From Planctomycetota bacterium (GTDB lineage: Bacteria; Planctomycetota; Planctomycetia; Planctomycetales; Planctomycetaceae), in contig JAPOLP010000166.1 in NCBI GenBank assembly GCA_029977045.1, positions 1 through 9,386 of the forward strand: a stretch of 9,386 bases of DNA, in the 5' to 3' direction. A model generated the notes under the pieces. That model searched no databases. It saw nothing but the letters and a program-made list of their open reading frames with translations, and was not told where the DNA came from. Made by a program: the position numbers and the translations under genes. The first letter of the stretch is position 1, and each line of letters starts with the position of its first letter. Positions 1 through 6,785 of the stretch are shown one piece after another.

Positions 1-1082
1 CCGCCGACACCCGCCACCACCCCGTCGTTGAGCAGACTGCGCAGCGGACCGGTCGGGATTCGGGACGCGACCAGATCGGCGACCAGCGACTGACCGGTTT
101 CGATGAGGTCCATCAGTGGAGCCGCCCAGGTGAAGATTGCCTGGAAGACAATGAACATCAGCAGGGCAAACACTCCAAGTCCGGCAAAGCGGTGTGTGAG
201 CACGCTGTCGATCTTGTCGCTGCGGGTGCGCACGCGGCGTTCCGGTACCGAGACCAGTCCCGTCAGTGTTTCGCGCGCCCAGGCATAGCGGGACTTCGCT
301 TCGGCCAGCGGGATGCGGAATCCCTTTTCCTTCAGCCGCTCGCGGATTTCTGCCAGCGTGTTGCTGATCTTCTCGCCGTGTTTGTGTGCGAGTGTCGATT
401 CGACCTGGCCGCCGACGTCCAGCAGCAGCCGCTCGATCAGATAAAACGCATTGTGCTTTTCACCGAGCGAACGGAGATGCGACGTCAGGCCGGAACACTC
501 CTCGTAAAACTCTTCCGGAAACGGTCGCGGTCGGATCGGCGCGACCAGTGTGTCGCAGTGGACGATCGCGCTGCGGATTTCGTCGATGCCCATCCGCCGG
601 TGTGCTTCGCAGACGATGACGGGCAGGTTCAGTTTCTGCCGCAGGCCCTCGACGTCGATACTGACATGCCGCGCCTGGGCGACGTCCCACATATTGAGGA
701 CCAGGATTGTCGGCAGGCCGAGGTCCAGCACCTGGCTGACGAGATACAAATTTCGTTCGAGGTTCGACGCATCAACGATGCAGACAACGCCATCGACCTC
801 GCCAAAGTCACGCTGCCGACCGAGCAGCACGTCAACAGAGACCATCTCATCGAGCGTTCGCGGAGAGAGGCTGTAAGTTCCCGGCAGGTCGATCAGCTCG
901 ACCGTCCGGCTGTCGAACTGAATCCGTCCGACCTTCTTCTCGACGGTCACACCGGGGAAGTTGCCCACGCGGGCCTGCATCCCGGTCAGCGCGTTGAACA
1001 GCGTGCTCTTGCCGGTGTTCGGATTCCCGATCAGAGCGACCTTGCGCAGGCCGGTTTTCACTGGGGTCTCAGCAGCAGGCAT
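1..1082 (-). CDS. feoB: Ferrous iron transport protein B, N-terminal part (runs off window)
   Basis: FeoB is an inner-membrane Fe(II) importer with an N-terminal GTPase domain. The 360 visible residues carry the G motifs in order: G1 GNPNTGKS at about 19-26, G2 VGNFPGVTVEKK at about 39-50, G3 DLPG at 65-68 and G4 NMWD at 130-133. A helical spacer follows, then the first hydrophobic segment (around LGVFALLMFIVFQAIF, about residue 300 on) and the start of the membrane domain. FeoB proteins are usually 600-800 residues, so the transport core lies beyond the left edge. The ATG at 1082 is the first start after an in-frame TGA inside the upstream hairpin (1116-1140). No clear Shine-Dalgarno precedes it. 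The usual G5 SA element is not obvious; the region reads CEAHRRMG. feoA lies upstream on the same strand, which supports the call. Confidence 0.95.
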   Translation of the reverse strand, partial: MPAAETPVKTGLRKVALIGNPNTGKSTLFNALTGMQARVGNFPGVTVEKKVGRIQFDSRTVELIDLPGTYSLSPRTLDEMVSVDVLLGRQRDFGEVDGVVCIVDASNLERNLYLVSQVLDLGLPTILVLNMWDVAQARHVSIDVEGLRQKLNLPVIVCEAHRRMGIDEIRSAIVHCDTLVAPIRPRPFPEEFYEECSGLTSHLRSLGEKHNAFYLIERLLLDVGGQVESTLAHKHGEKISNTLAEIRERLKEKGFRIPLAEAKSRYAWARETLTGLVSVPERRVRTRSDKIDSVLTHRFAGLGVFALLMFIVFQAIFTWAAPLMDLIETGQSLVADLVASRIPTGPLRSLLNDGVVAGVG

Positions 1083-1115
1083 GGTCGAGGCGATATCGGC
1101 AGGAGTCAGGCGGGT

Positions 1116-1140
1116 GATGCCGATTCAGAAATCGGTCATC
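1116..1140 (-). promoter_or_regulatory. Hairpin in the feoB 5' leader
   Basis: A 10-bp inverted repeat is visible: GATG + CCGATT pairs with AATCGG + CATC, around a 4-nt loop, with one unpaired base at 1136 (seen on the plus strand). It ends 33 bp upstream of the feoB start. No T-run follows it in the direction of feoB transcription, so it is not a classical intrinsic terminator. It could instead attenuate, protect or process the feoAB transcript. The function is inferred; only the base pairing is seen. Confidence 0.45.
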
Positions 1141-1184
1141 AATCAGGCGGGACAGCCCAGACAGCGGGGCTGGCGAAAAGAGGG

Positions 1185-1212
1185 ATCATACCGCGACCCG
1201 GCGGGGAATCGA
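1185..1212 (-). promoter_or_regulatory. Possible sigma70-like promoter for feoB
   Basis: On the minus strand a TATGAT hexamer (5/6 match to TATAAT) lies at 1185-1190. It is preceded by a 16-bp spacer and a weak TCGATT (3/6) at 1207-1212. It would give a leader of about 100 nt that includes the 1116-1140 hairpin. A perfect TTGACA at 1232-1237 lies further upstream but has no good -10 at normal spacing. The long feoA-feoB gap makes a private feoB promoter plausible. Planctomycete promoters are poorly defined, so this remains tentative. Confidence 0.22.
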
Positions 1213-1341
1213 CCCTGCAACTGAGACCGAGTGTCAATTTCGAGGCAGGGCAACGAAATAAGCCGGATTCAGACAGATTCTGCAGGAGATGCCGGCTGCC
1301 GATCGCGTTTCTCGACGGGTCAGACCCTGGATTACTGCTTA

Positions 1342-1569
1342 TTACAGTCGCTCAATCGAGATCCGGCGGGCTTCTTCGCTCCTCAGCGAGAGCCGGTAAC
1401 CGCGAACGGCGAATTCGAGCGGGTCGCCCAGAGGAGCACGCCCGATCAGCTCAATCTCTTCCCCGTCGGTCAGTCCCATTTCCATCAGGCGGACGGTGAT
1501 CGCGTCTTCTCCGCTGACCTCAAGGATCCGACCGCGTTCGCCAGGTTGCAGTTCGTCAGGTGTCGCCAC
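1342..1569 (-). CDS. feoA: Ferrous iron transport protein A (FeoA)
   Basis: FeoA is a small cytoplasmic SH3-like protein that works with FeoB in Fe(II) import, probably by modulating the FeoB GTPase or complex assembly. The 75-residue product has the family's size and landmarks: an N-terminal LQPGERGRI turn, the central VRLMEMGLTDGEEIELIGRAPLG stretch with the MGL..G signature, and the C-terminal LEFAVRGYRLSLRSEEA segment before a short tail. The start is GTG. An in-frame TGA lies four codons upstream, and GAGG sits 7 nt before the GTG, so this start is well supported. The upstream secreted-protein gene ends 43 bp away on the same strand, so co-transcription is likely. feoB begins 259 bp downstream, an unusually large separation for this pair. 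Confidence 0.92.
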   Translation of the reverse strand: MATPDELQPGERGRILEVSGEDAITVRLMEMGLTDGEEIELIGRAPLGDPLEFAVRGYRLSLRSEEARRISIERL

Positions 1570-1612
1570 TTCGGGGCCTCATTCAATATCTGCTGAAACG
1601 GGCCTGCCGACG

Positions 1613-2446
1613 CTATTCGGAGTCCGACTTGTCCTGCTTGTCGTCTGCTTCATCCTTGTTCGCAGAGTCTTCAGTTTTCGTGGCAGCACCTGGACGGCGA
1701 CGACTCGTACGCGACGGTTTTTCTTCCTCTTCAGTGAAGTAGTCGTCGGCTTTCAGTTCCTCGTCCAGTATCACTTTGACGCCAAGGACAACCGGGGCAC
1801 CGTTGGGAGCCAGCGTGTGAGTGACGACGCACTCATTGCCGGCGGCGATCTTGCTGGCGTCTTCAATTCGAGCGGTGACTGTCGCACCTTTGTCGATGTA
1901 GACCGGCTTGCCTTTCAGCGCGGGTACATTCAGCGTCAGCGTTTCGTACTCGGGATAATCAGTGTCCTGCTGTCGCGACACGATCGGTCCCAGAACGTCG
2001 TAACTGTTGACGCTCTCGCCAACGACCCGTTCGGCTTTCTGCACGCCGCCACGCATCCGACGGGCGTTCGGTCCCAGATAGACCGTCCACTCCTTCACGA
2101 ACAGAGATTCATTCGTGAGGACACCTCGACCGGAGACAACCTGCTTCTCTCGCAGAAATCCGTCGTCTGCATTTGCTTCAATCGCAAACTGCAGTCGCGG
2201 TGTGATGGCCACCGGGATTGGCTCTCCGCCGAGTTCGCTTTTGATCATCAGCGTCAACGCGCGGCCCTTGCGAACAACTTCGGCGATTGAACTCTTCGTC
2301 TCAGTAATCTCAGGCTGCTTTGGCTGATTGCCACGCTGCTGCTGTTGATTGTTGAACTGAGCCTCAGTCCGCGATGGAGCGAACAGGCAGACGGCGGCTG
2401 CCAGGAAAATAAACGGGCGCAGTCGCGAAACATCATTGCGGCACAT
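1613..2446 (-). CDS. Secreted protein of unknown function with acidic, charged C-terminal tail
   Basis: I do not recognise this 277-residue protein. Residues 1-29 look like a Sec signal peptide: charged start, hydrophobic PFIFLAAAVCLFAP, and a likely cut after T-E-A at 29. A short Gln/Asn-rich stretch (QFNNQQQQRGNQ) follows. The body (about 45-230) has an alternating beta-rich character, with phrases such as KGRALTLMIKSELGGEP and KGATVTARIEDASKI. The last 45 residues are low-complexity and strongly charged (EEEE, then Lys/Asp/Glu/Ser repeats) and are probably disordered. I chose the ATG at 2446 over an in-frame GTG at 2467 because GGAG lies 7 nt before the ATG and the signal peptide then has normal length. 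The gene is 43 bp upstream of feoA, but nothing in the sequence shows metal binding. A periplasmic or surface role is inferred only from the signal peptide. Confidence 0.8.
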   Translation of the reverse strand: MCRNDVSRLRPFIFLAAAVCLFAPSRTEAQFNNQQQQRGNQPKQPEITETKSSIAEVVRKGRALTLMIKSELGGEPIPVAITPRLQFAIEANADDGFLREKQVVSGRGVLTNESLFVKEWTVYLGPNARRMRGGVQKAERVVGESVNSYDVLGPIVSRQQDTDYPEYETLTLNVPALKGKPVYIDKGATVTARIEDASKIAAGNECVVTHTLAPNGAPVVLGVKVILDEELKADDYFTEEEEKPSRTSRRRPGAATKTEDSANKDEADDKQDKSDSE

Positions 2447-2498
2447 TGGACTTCTCCAGTCAGGCACGCGTGGGTTCTGATCGATCTTCGCCGCAGAT

Positions 2499-2527
2499 GA
2501 TATACGCTGGGCGAGGCGTCCGGTCAG
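2499..2527 (-). promoter_or_regulatory. Candidate promoter for the secreted-protein / feoA unit
   Basis: On the minus strand, CTGACC (4/6 to TTGACA, 2522-2527) is separated by 17 bp from TATATC (4/6 to TATAAT, 2499-2504). Transcription would begin near 2492 and give a leader of about 45 nt before the ATG at 2446. It lies in the 141-bp gap after the epimerase gene, where a promoter would be expected. Matches are moderate and the sigma specificity is unknown. Confidence 0.3.
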
Positions 2528-2557
2528 AATACTGGGAGCGTCTGACTGGATTCCAGC

Positions 2558-2578
2558 ATCCCCGTGATTTCCGGGAAT
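2558..2578 (-). terminator. Short hairpin just after the SDR gene, possible terminator
   Basis: In the minus-strand RNA, ATTCCCG can pair with CGGGGAT around a 7-nt loop (6 Watson-Crick pairs and one G-U). It starts 10 bp beyond the end of the SDR gene. A second small palindrome, CTGGATTCCAG at 2546-2556, follows directly. There is no U-tract, so termination is a guess based on position. Confidence 0.3.
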
Positions 2579-2587
2579 CTCTGTATC

Positions 2588-3445
2588 TCACGAATGTTCG
2601 CCCGATCGAAGTTGCCGCCAGGAGAACTGCGGCTTGAATCCAAGCAGCCGTTGCGCCTTTTCAATGCTGATTACACTCGCGGCACCTTCCAGCGGGGCAG
2701 TTACTGCGACCTGTGGTGCGAACTCGCGGAGCAGTGCGGATGTGTTCGCGTCGAACCGAGTTTCCTCGGCGGCGATGAAGACGGCCTCGTGCCCTTTCAC
2801 GGGAGCTTCCAGAGCCAGCCGGCACGACGTTGCCGCGTCGCGAACGTCAACGTACGGCCACAAAACGAATCGCACGGGATGATCGTGCGTTGGCACGGGC
2901 CACGGCAGCGCGAAGTAGCCATCTTCCTGGATGATGTTCATCAGCCGCAGACTGACCGCCGGAATGCCGCAGCGACGACTGACCGCGGCCACGATTTCCT
3001 CACCGACGACCTTTGACAGCCCATACGCCTCGAATGGCGTCGTTGAATGCGACTCGTCAACGGGCACGGACTTCGGCCAGTAAGCCGCTGGTGATTCATG
3101 CCAGCCCAGAGCGAACACCGACGACGCCGACACGATTCGCTTGATACCGACTGCGGCCGCCGTCTCCGCGACATTCCAGGTACTCAGGACGTTATTGCGA
3201 AACGTGACCGACGGTGTCTGCGACAGCGGGCCAGGAACTGCTCCGAGATGAACAACCGCGTCGGCGCCGCTGAACACGTCGAGCACAGCCGCTGGATCAG
3301 TCAGGTCTGCCTGCAGAAACCGGCAAGGCAGCGCATCCGGGCGTTCGAGATCCGTGGCCAGAACTTCGTAATCTCGAGCCAGCAGTTCGCCTACGACCTT
3401 CCGGCCAAGTCTCCCGGTGGCTCCGGTCACAACAATGCGTTTCAT
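2588..3445 (-). CDS. NAD-dependent epimerase/dehydratase family protein (extended SDR)
   Basis: This is a 285-residue extended short-chain dehydrogenase/reductase, probably cytoplasmic. The Rossmann glycine motif TGATGRLG occupies residues 7-14. D32 follows the second strand, which in this family usually favours NAD(H). ADLTD (46-50) and HLGAVPGP (66-73) mark the next nucleotide-contacting loops. Ser108/Ser109 in SASS and the catalytic pair Y141-x-x-x-K145 (YGLSK) complete the active site. The C-terminal half, with LRLMNI and a late YVDVRDAA, is the usual substrate-binding region. The length is slightly below the 300-350 of classical sugar-nucleotide epimerases, and the exact substrate (nucleotide sugar, uronate or other) cannot be read from sequence. 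The ATG at 3445 is at the beta1 strand and needs no extension. It stands alone, with a 565-bp gap upstream and 141 bp downstream. Confidence 0.9.
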   Translation of the reverse strand: MKRIVVTGATGRLGRKVVGELLARDYEVLATDLERPDALPCRFLQADLTDPAAVLDVFSGADAVVHLGAVPGPLSQTPSVTFRNNVLSTWNVAETAAAVGIKRIVSASSVFALGWHESPAAYWPKSVPVDESHSTTPFEAYGLSKVVGEEIVAAVSRRCGIPAVSLRLMNIIQEDGYFALPWPVPTHDHPVRFVLWPYVDVRDAATSCRLALEAPVKGHEAVFIAAEETRFDANTSALLREFAPQVAVTAPLEGAASVISIEKAQRLLGFKPQFSWRQLRSGEHS

Positions 3446-4010
3446 GGTGTGCTTTCAAGGACGGCGTATTCGATGAAAGATCAAAGCAGTCCTGGTTCGT
3501 GTTTCTATTTCGCTGGCGTACTACCGAGACATTGGCATTGAAGCAATCCAGTTCATCATTCTCCAGGTGGGCGGATGCGGGGCGCGAGTAGCCAGGGAAT
3601 GCCTCACGCCGGCAGTGTGGTGGAGCCAGGAGCATGGGGCCGACGGCTGTCGATGTGTAGAGACTGATGCTCAGCAGAAGCGAGGGATGGGCTGGATGCA
3701 TCAGTCGGACTGTGAGTAACTCGCGACCGACAGCCCGTTTGACGGTCAACGATCGTGTCTGGATACTCGCCAGCCATCCGCCGTACCGGTCGCCGCGAGC
3801 ACACTTCACTCTGCTTCTGGGAAGGCGCGGTCTCGGTCGCGCGGAAGGGTTTGCGTGGGTTGCTTTTCGCGAGCAATCGGCCAGCGTGACGCCTCCCCGG
3901 CAGTTCGGGCTCCGCACCCGAGCATTCCAGAGGGACGGTGAAAGTAACCGGCTTGATCGGTGGTCAGATTGTTGTCGTCGACTTCGTGTTTGCAGGAGAA
4001 GAACAGCGTG
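3446..4010. other. Gene-free divergent region between SDR and sulfatase genes
   Basis: This stretch of 565 bp separates a minus-strand SDR gene from a plus-strand sulfatase gene. Open frames exist on both strands, but their translations are Arg/Ser/Pro-rich and lack any recognisable domain, as expected by chance in GC-rich DNA. It contains one plausible plus-strand promoter (3739-3767), which overlaps the small palindrome TTGAC-G-GTCAA. I see no tRNA, RNA gene, repeat array or mobile-element end. It is long for a bacterial intergenic region, so an unannotated small RNA or a decayed gene cannot be excluded. Confidence 0.5.
3739..3767 (+). promoter_or_regulatory. Candidate sigma70-like promoter for the sulfatase gene
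   Basis: TTGACG (5/6) at 3739-3744 and GATACT (4/6) at 3762-3767 are 17 bp apart. The -35 is embedded in an 11-bp palindrome, TTGAC-G-GTCAA (3739-3749), which could be an operator overlapping the promoter. The implied leader to the sulfatase ATG at 4011 is long, about 235 nt. No other pair in the gap matched as well by eye, but this is not a genome-trained prediction. Confidence 0.28.
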
Positions 4011-5630
4011 ATGCTCTGCTTTGTGAAATTGTCCTTGAATCGAATCTGCCGCCTGGCGGGCCAGCGAGCGATCAGTCGCGTCCTCGTTGCGGCACTTGCT
4101 TTGTTGATTGTGTCGGGCGTTCTGACTCAGGCCGCGTCGGCGGCTGATAAGTCGCCGCGACCGAACGTGCTGGTGATCATGGCGGATGATCTGGGGTACG
4201 GCGATCTGTCTTGTTACGGGACGACTTCGCTGGAGACTCCGAACATCGACCGACTCGCGAAGCAAGGGCTGCGGTTTACGAGCGGCTATTGCTCGGCGTC
4301 GACCTGCACTCCGACGCGGTACTCGCTGCTCACTGGCACATACGCGTTTCGGCGGCCGGGAACCGGGATCGCTCCGCCGAACGCTTCGGCTCTGATCAAG
4401 CCGGGAACCGAGACGATTGCGTCGCTGCTCAAGCGGGGCGGTTACCGGACGGCGGTGATCGGCAAGTGGCATCTCGGGCTGGGTGGCGAAGGTGGGCCGG
4501 ACTGGAATGGAGACCTCAAGCCTGGGCCGCTGGAAATCGGCTTCGATCATTGCCACCTGCTTCCGACGACGAACGATCGCGTGCCGCAGGTTTATGTGCG
4601 TGATCATCGCGTGTTGAATCTCGATCCGAAGGACCCGCTGTGGGTCGGCAACAAGATTCCGTCGCCCGATCACCCGACCGGGATCACGCATCGCGACACG
4701 CTGAAGATGGACTGGAGCCACGGGCACAATCAGACCATTCATAACGGCATTGGCCGGATCGGCTTTTACACCGGCGGGCACGCGGCCCGGTGGCGCGACG
4801 AAGACCTCGCGGACGAGTGGGTGAACCGGTCGGTCGAATGGCTTGAGCAGAACAAGGACGAACCGTTCTTTCTGTTCTTCGCGTCGCACGATCTGCATGT
4901 TCCGCGAATGCCGCACGAGCGATTTCAGGGTAAGACGAAGCTCGGCTTCCGAGGTGACTCGATCGTGCAGCTCGACTGGTGTGTCGGCGAGCTGGTCAAA
5001 ACGCTCGACCGGCTGAAACTGTCTGACAACACACTGATCGTGTTCTGCTCGGACAACGGCCCGGTGCTCGACGACGGCTACAAGGACGGAGCCATGGAGA
5101 AGAACGGCGATCACAAGCCCGCCGGTCCATATCGAGGCGGCAAGTACAGCGTGCTCGAAGGCGGCACGCGGACGCCGTTCATCACGTACTGGCCGGGGCA
5201 GATCAAAGCGGGCGAGTCTGACGAAGTTGTCTGCACGATCGACCTCGCTGCTAGTGCTGCGGCGCTGGCTGGAGTCAAAATGCCCGCCGATGCGTGCCTC
5301 GACAGCTTTGATCTTTCCGGAGCATTGCTTGGCCGTGATGGTGCTAAAGGCCGCGATCATCTGGTGCAGCAGGACAACGGCCAGGGAGGCAACTTCGGGC
5401 TGCGGGTCGGCAACTGGAAGTTGCAGCGGCACGATTCCAAACGAGCCCGCAACGTCAAGGTGACGGAGGAGCTCGCCAACACCGACGTTGCTCGGTACCG
5501 GTTGTACGATCTGAGTAGCGATCCCGGTGAGACGCAGGACGTCAAAGAGAAGCACCCGGAAGTCGCCGAGCGTCTGATTGCTCAGTTGACCGGCCTGATC
5601 GAAGCAGGACGCAGCAGGCCCGCGAAGTAA
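4011..5630 (+). CDS. Exported sulfatase (formylglycine-dependent, cysteine type)
   Basis: This 539-residue enzyme belongs to the alkaline-phosphatase-fold sulfatases that hydrolyse sulfate esters, here probably outside the cytoplasm. Residues 1-44 form a signal peptide with a long basic n-region, the core LVAALALLIVSGVL and an ASA cleavage site. NVLVIMADDLGYGD (52-65) supplies the first metal aspartates, D59 and D60. C99-T-P-T-R103 within CTPTRYSLLTG is the signature in which Cys99 becomes formylglycine. GKWHLG (151-156) and FCSDNG with D348/N349 supply further active-site and metal residues. The C-terminal part carries the usual GNWKL and YDLSSDPGET segments. I chose the ATG at 4011 because the upstream frame from 3960 adds no useful signal; AGGAG lies 12 nt before it, and a GTG at 4008 is also possible. 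Substrate is unknown; planctomycetes encode many such enzymes, often for algal sulfated polysaccharides. The maturation enzyme is not in this window. Confidence 0.95.
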   Translation: MLCFVKLSLNRICRLAGQRAISRVLVAALALLIVSGVLTQAASAADKSPRPNVLVIMADDLGYGDLSCYGTTSLETPNIDRLAKQGLRFTSGYCSASTCTPTRYSLLTGTYAFRRPGTGIAPPNASALIKPGTETIASLLKRGGYRTAVIGKWHLGLGGEGGPDWNGDLKPGPLEIGFDHCHLLPTTNDRVPQVYVRDHRVLNLDPKDPLWVGNKIPSPDHPTGITHRDTLKMDWSHGHNQTIHNGIGRIGFYTGGHAARWRDEDLADEWVNRSVEWLEQNKDEPFFLFFASHDLHVPRMPHERFQGKTKLGFRGDSIVQLDWCVGELVKTLDRLKLSDNTLIVFCSDNGPVLDDGYKDGAMEKNGDHKPAGPYRGGKYSVLEGGTRTPFITYWPGQIKAGESDEVVCTIDLAASAAALAGVKMPADACLDSFDLSGALLGRDGAKGRDHLVQQDNGQGGNFGLRVGNWKLQRHDSKRARNVKVTEELANTDVARYRLYDLSSDPGETQDVKEKHPEVAERLIAQLTGLIEAGRSRPAK

Positions 5631-5668
5631 GGATCACTCCGGTAACAACACACCGATTTGCCTGGTGA

Positions 5669-5743
5669 GTGCCACTGCTGGCTTGCCCAGCAGTGCCTTG
5701 TCTGGTTCTCAGTCAGCACTGCTGGGCGAGCCAGCAGTGGCAC
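5669..5743. repeat. Nested palindromic element (CACTGCTGG type)
   Basis: Two 28-nt arms (5669-5696 and 5716-5743) are inverted copies of each other with a single difference, which still pairs as G-U in plus-strand RNA. They surround a 19-nt loop. Each arm is itself a small hairpin: CACTGCTGG, a 5-nt loop, then CCAGCAGTG. The element can therefore fold as one long stem or as two separate hairpins. It lies between the sulfatase and dehydrogenase genes on the coding strand, 38 bp after the first and 33 bp before the second. I recall closely similar GTGCCACTGCTGG sequences from planctomycete intergenic regions, which suggests a dispersed REP/MITE-like family, but I cannot search here. There is no T-run, so terminator function is uncertain. 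An open frame through it fuses spuriously to the dehydrogenase. Confidence 0.85.
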
Positions 5744-5776
5744 CCGAGCGATGCCCGTGTTTTTAAGGAACTGTCG

Positions 5777-6751
5777 ATGAGTATCCGCATCGTTGTGCTT
5801 GATGGCTCGACGCTGAATCCGGGCGACAATCCGTGGACGCCGATTTCCGAACAAGGCGACTTTGAGCTGCATAAGGAATCGACGCCCGAGCAGATGGTGC
5901 CTCGCCTGGCTGGCGATGACAGCATCGCCGTCATCAATAAGGTGCGGCTCGGCGCGGATCAGATCGAGCAGCTTCCGAATCTGAAGCTCATCGCGGTGAC
6001 GGCGACCGGGTACGACTGCATCGACGTCGACGCGGCGGCCAAAGCCGGGATTCCGGTCTGCAATCTTCCGGCGTACGGAACGGATTCGGTCGCGCAGTAC
6101 ACGTTTGCGCTGCTGCTCGAACTGTGCCATCACGTTGCTCTGCACAGCGACGCGGTCTTTGATGGTGAGTGGCAGAGGTGCGAATCATTTTCGTTCTGGA
6201 AGACGCCGCAGATCGAACTCGCCGGGCTGACGCTGGGGATCATCGGTTGCGGTCGGATCGGTCGTCGCGTTGCCGAGATCGCCAACGTCTTCGGAATGCG
6301 GGTACTGGGAATGACTCGACATCCGGAGACAGCGGCCTCGCCCGACGGCCTGTTTGAGTGGGCGACGCTGGACGAGATCGCCGCTCAGTCGGACGTTGTC
6401 TCGCTGCACTGTGCGCTCAACGCCGAGTCACGCGGCATCGTCAACGCGGACTTCCTGTCGCGCATGAAACCGTCGGCTTTTCTGATCAACACGTCGCGAG
6501 GGCCGCTGGTTGACGATGCAGCTTTGGCGGACGCGCTGAACCGCGACGTGATCGCGGGCGCCGCTCTGGACGTTGTCTCACGCGAGCCAATCGTGCCGGA
6601 CAACCCGCTGCTGCAGGCGAAGAACTGCCTGATCACGCCTCACATGGCCTGGACCATGCTCGCGGCTCGACAGCGCATGGTGAGCCGCACGGCGGACAAC
6701 ATTCGCGCGTTCCTGGCCGGCAACCCGCAGAACGTCGTCAACGGCGTTTGA
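5777..6751 (+). CDS. D-2-hydroxyacid dehydrogenase, glycerate dehydrogenase / hydroxypyruvate reductase type
   Basis: This 324-residue cytoplasmic enzyme belongs to the D-isomer-specific 2-hydroxyacid dehydrogenases, which interconvert 2-keto and D-2-hydroxy acids with NAD(P). The nucleotide motif GCGRIG occupies 157-162. The catalytic triad is visible as R241 (in NTSRGPLVD), E270 (in VVSREP) and H289 (in ITPHMAW). The substrate-side phrases TATGYDCIDVDAA and NLPAYGTDSVAQYTFALLLE, plus the FSFW segment before ELAGLTLGIIG, resemble glycerate dehydrogenases. The end of beta2 reads GMTRHPE with no acidic residue, so NADP(H) may be preferred. The ATG at 5777 is favoured by AAGGAA 6 nt upstream and by the family's normal N-terminus; the open frame reaching back to 5669 only translates the palindromic repeat. 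The gene follows the sulfatase on the same strand with 146 bp between, so co-transcription is possible but interrupted by that repeat. Confidence 0.93.
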   Translation: MSIRIVVLDGSTLNPGDNPWTPISEQGDFELHKESTPEQMVPRLAGDDSIAVINKVRLGADQIEQLPNLKLIAVTATGYDCIDVDAAAKAGIPVCNLPAYGTDSVAQYTFALLLELCHHVALHSDAVFDGEWQRCESFSFWKTPQIELAGLTLGIIGCGRIGRRVAEIANVFGMRVLGMTRHPETAASPDGLFEWATLDEIAAQSDVVSLHCALNAESRGIVNADFLSRMKPSAFLINTSRGPLVDDAALADALNRDVIAGAALDVVSREPIVPDNPLLQAKNCLITPHMAWTMLAARQRMVSRTADNIRAFLAGNPQNVVNGV

Positions 6752-6785
6752 GGTCGGCGACGAGCATCGGGCGAGTGTTCTCGCA

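Noticed and set aside
192..1499. 435-codon plus-strand open frame across the left end
   Set aside because: It is the antisense shadow of feoB and feoA, whose G motifs and family signatures are clear on the minus strand.
3604..3876. 90-codon minus-strand frame in the SDR-sulfatase gap
   Set aside because: Its composition is typical of random GC-rich frames; it has no Shine-Dalgarno, signal peptide or motif.
3297..5555. Very long (752-codon) minus-strand open frame opposite the sulfatase and overlapping the SDR gene
   Set aside because: It is antisense to a sulfatase with all catalytic motifs intact. Its translation is Arg/Pro/Val-rich with no recognisable domain, as expected from third-position GC bias.
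5669..5776. N-terminal extension of the dehydrogenase frame back into the repeat
   Set aside because: The extension only translates the CACTGCTGG palindrome. The ATG at 5777 has AAGGAA at good spacing and matches the family's N-terminus.
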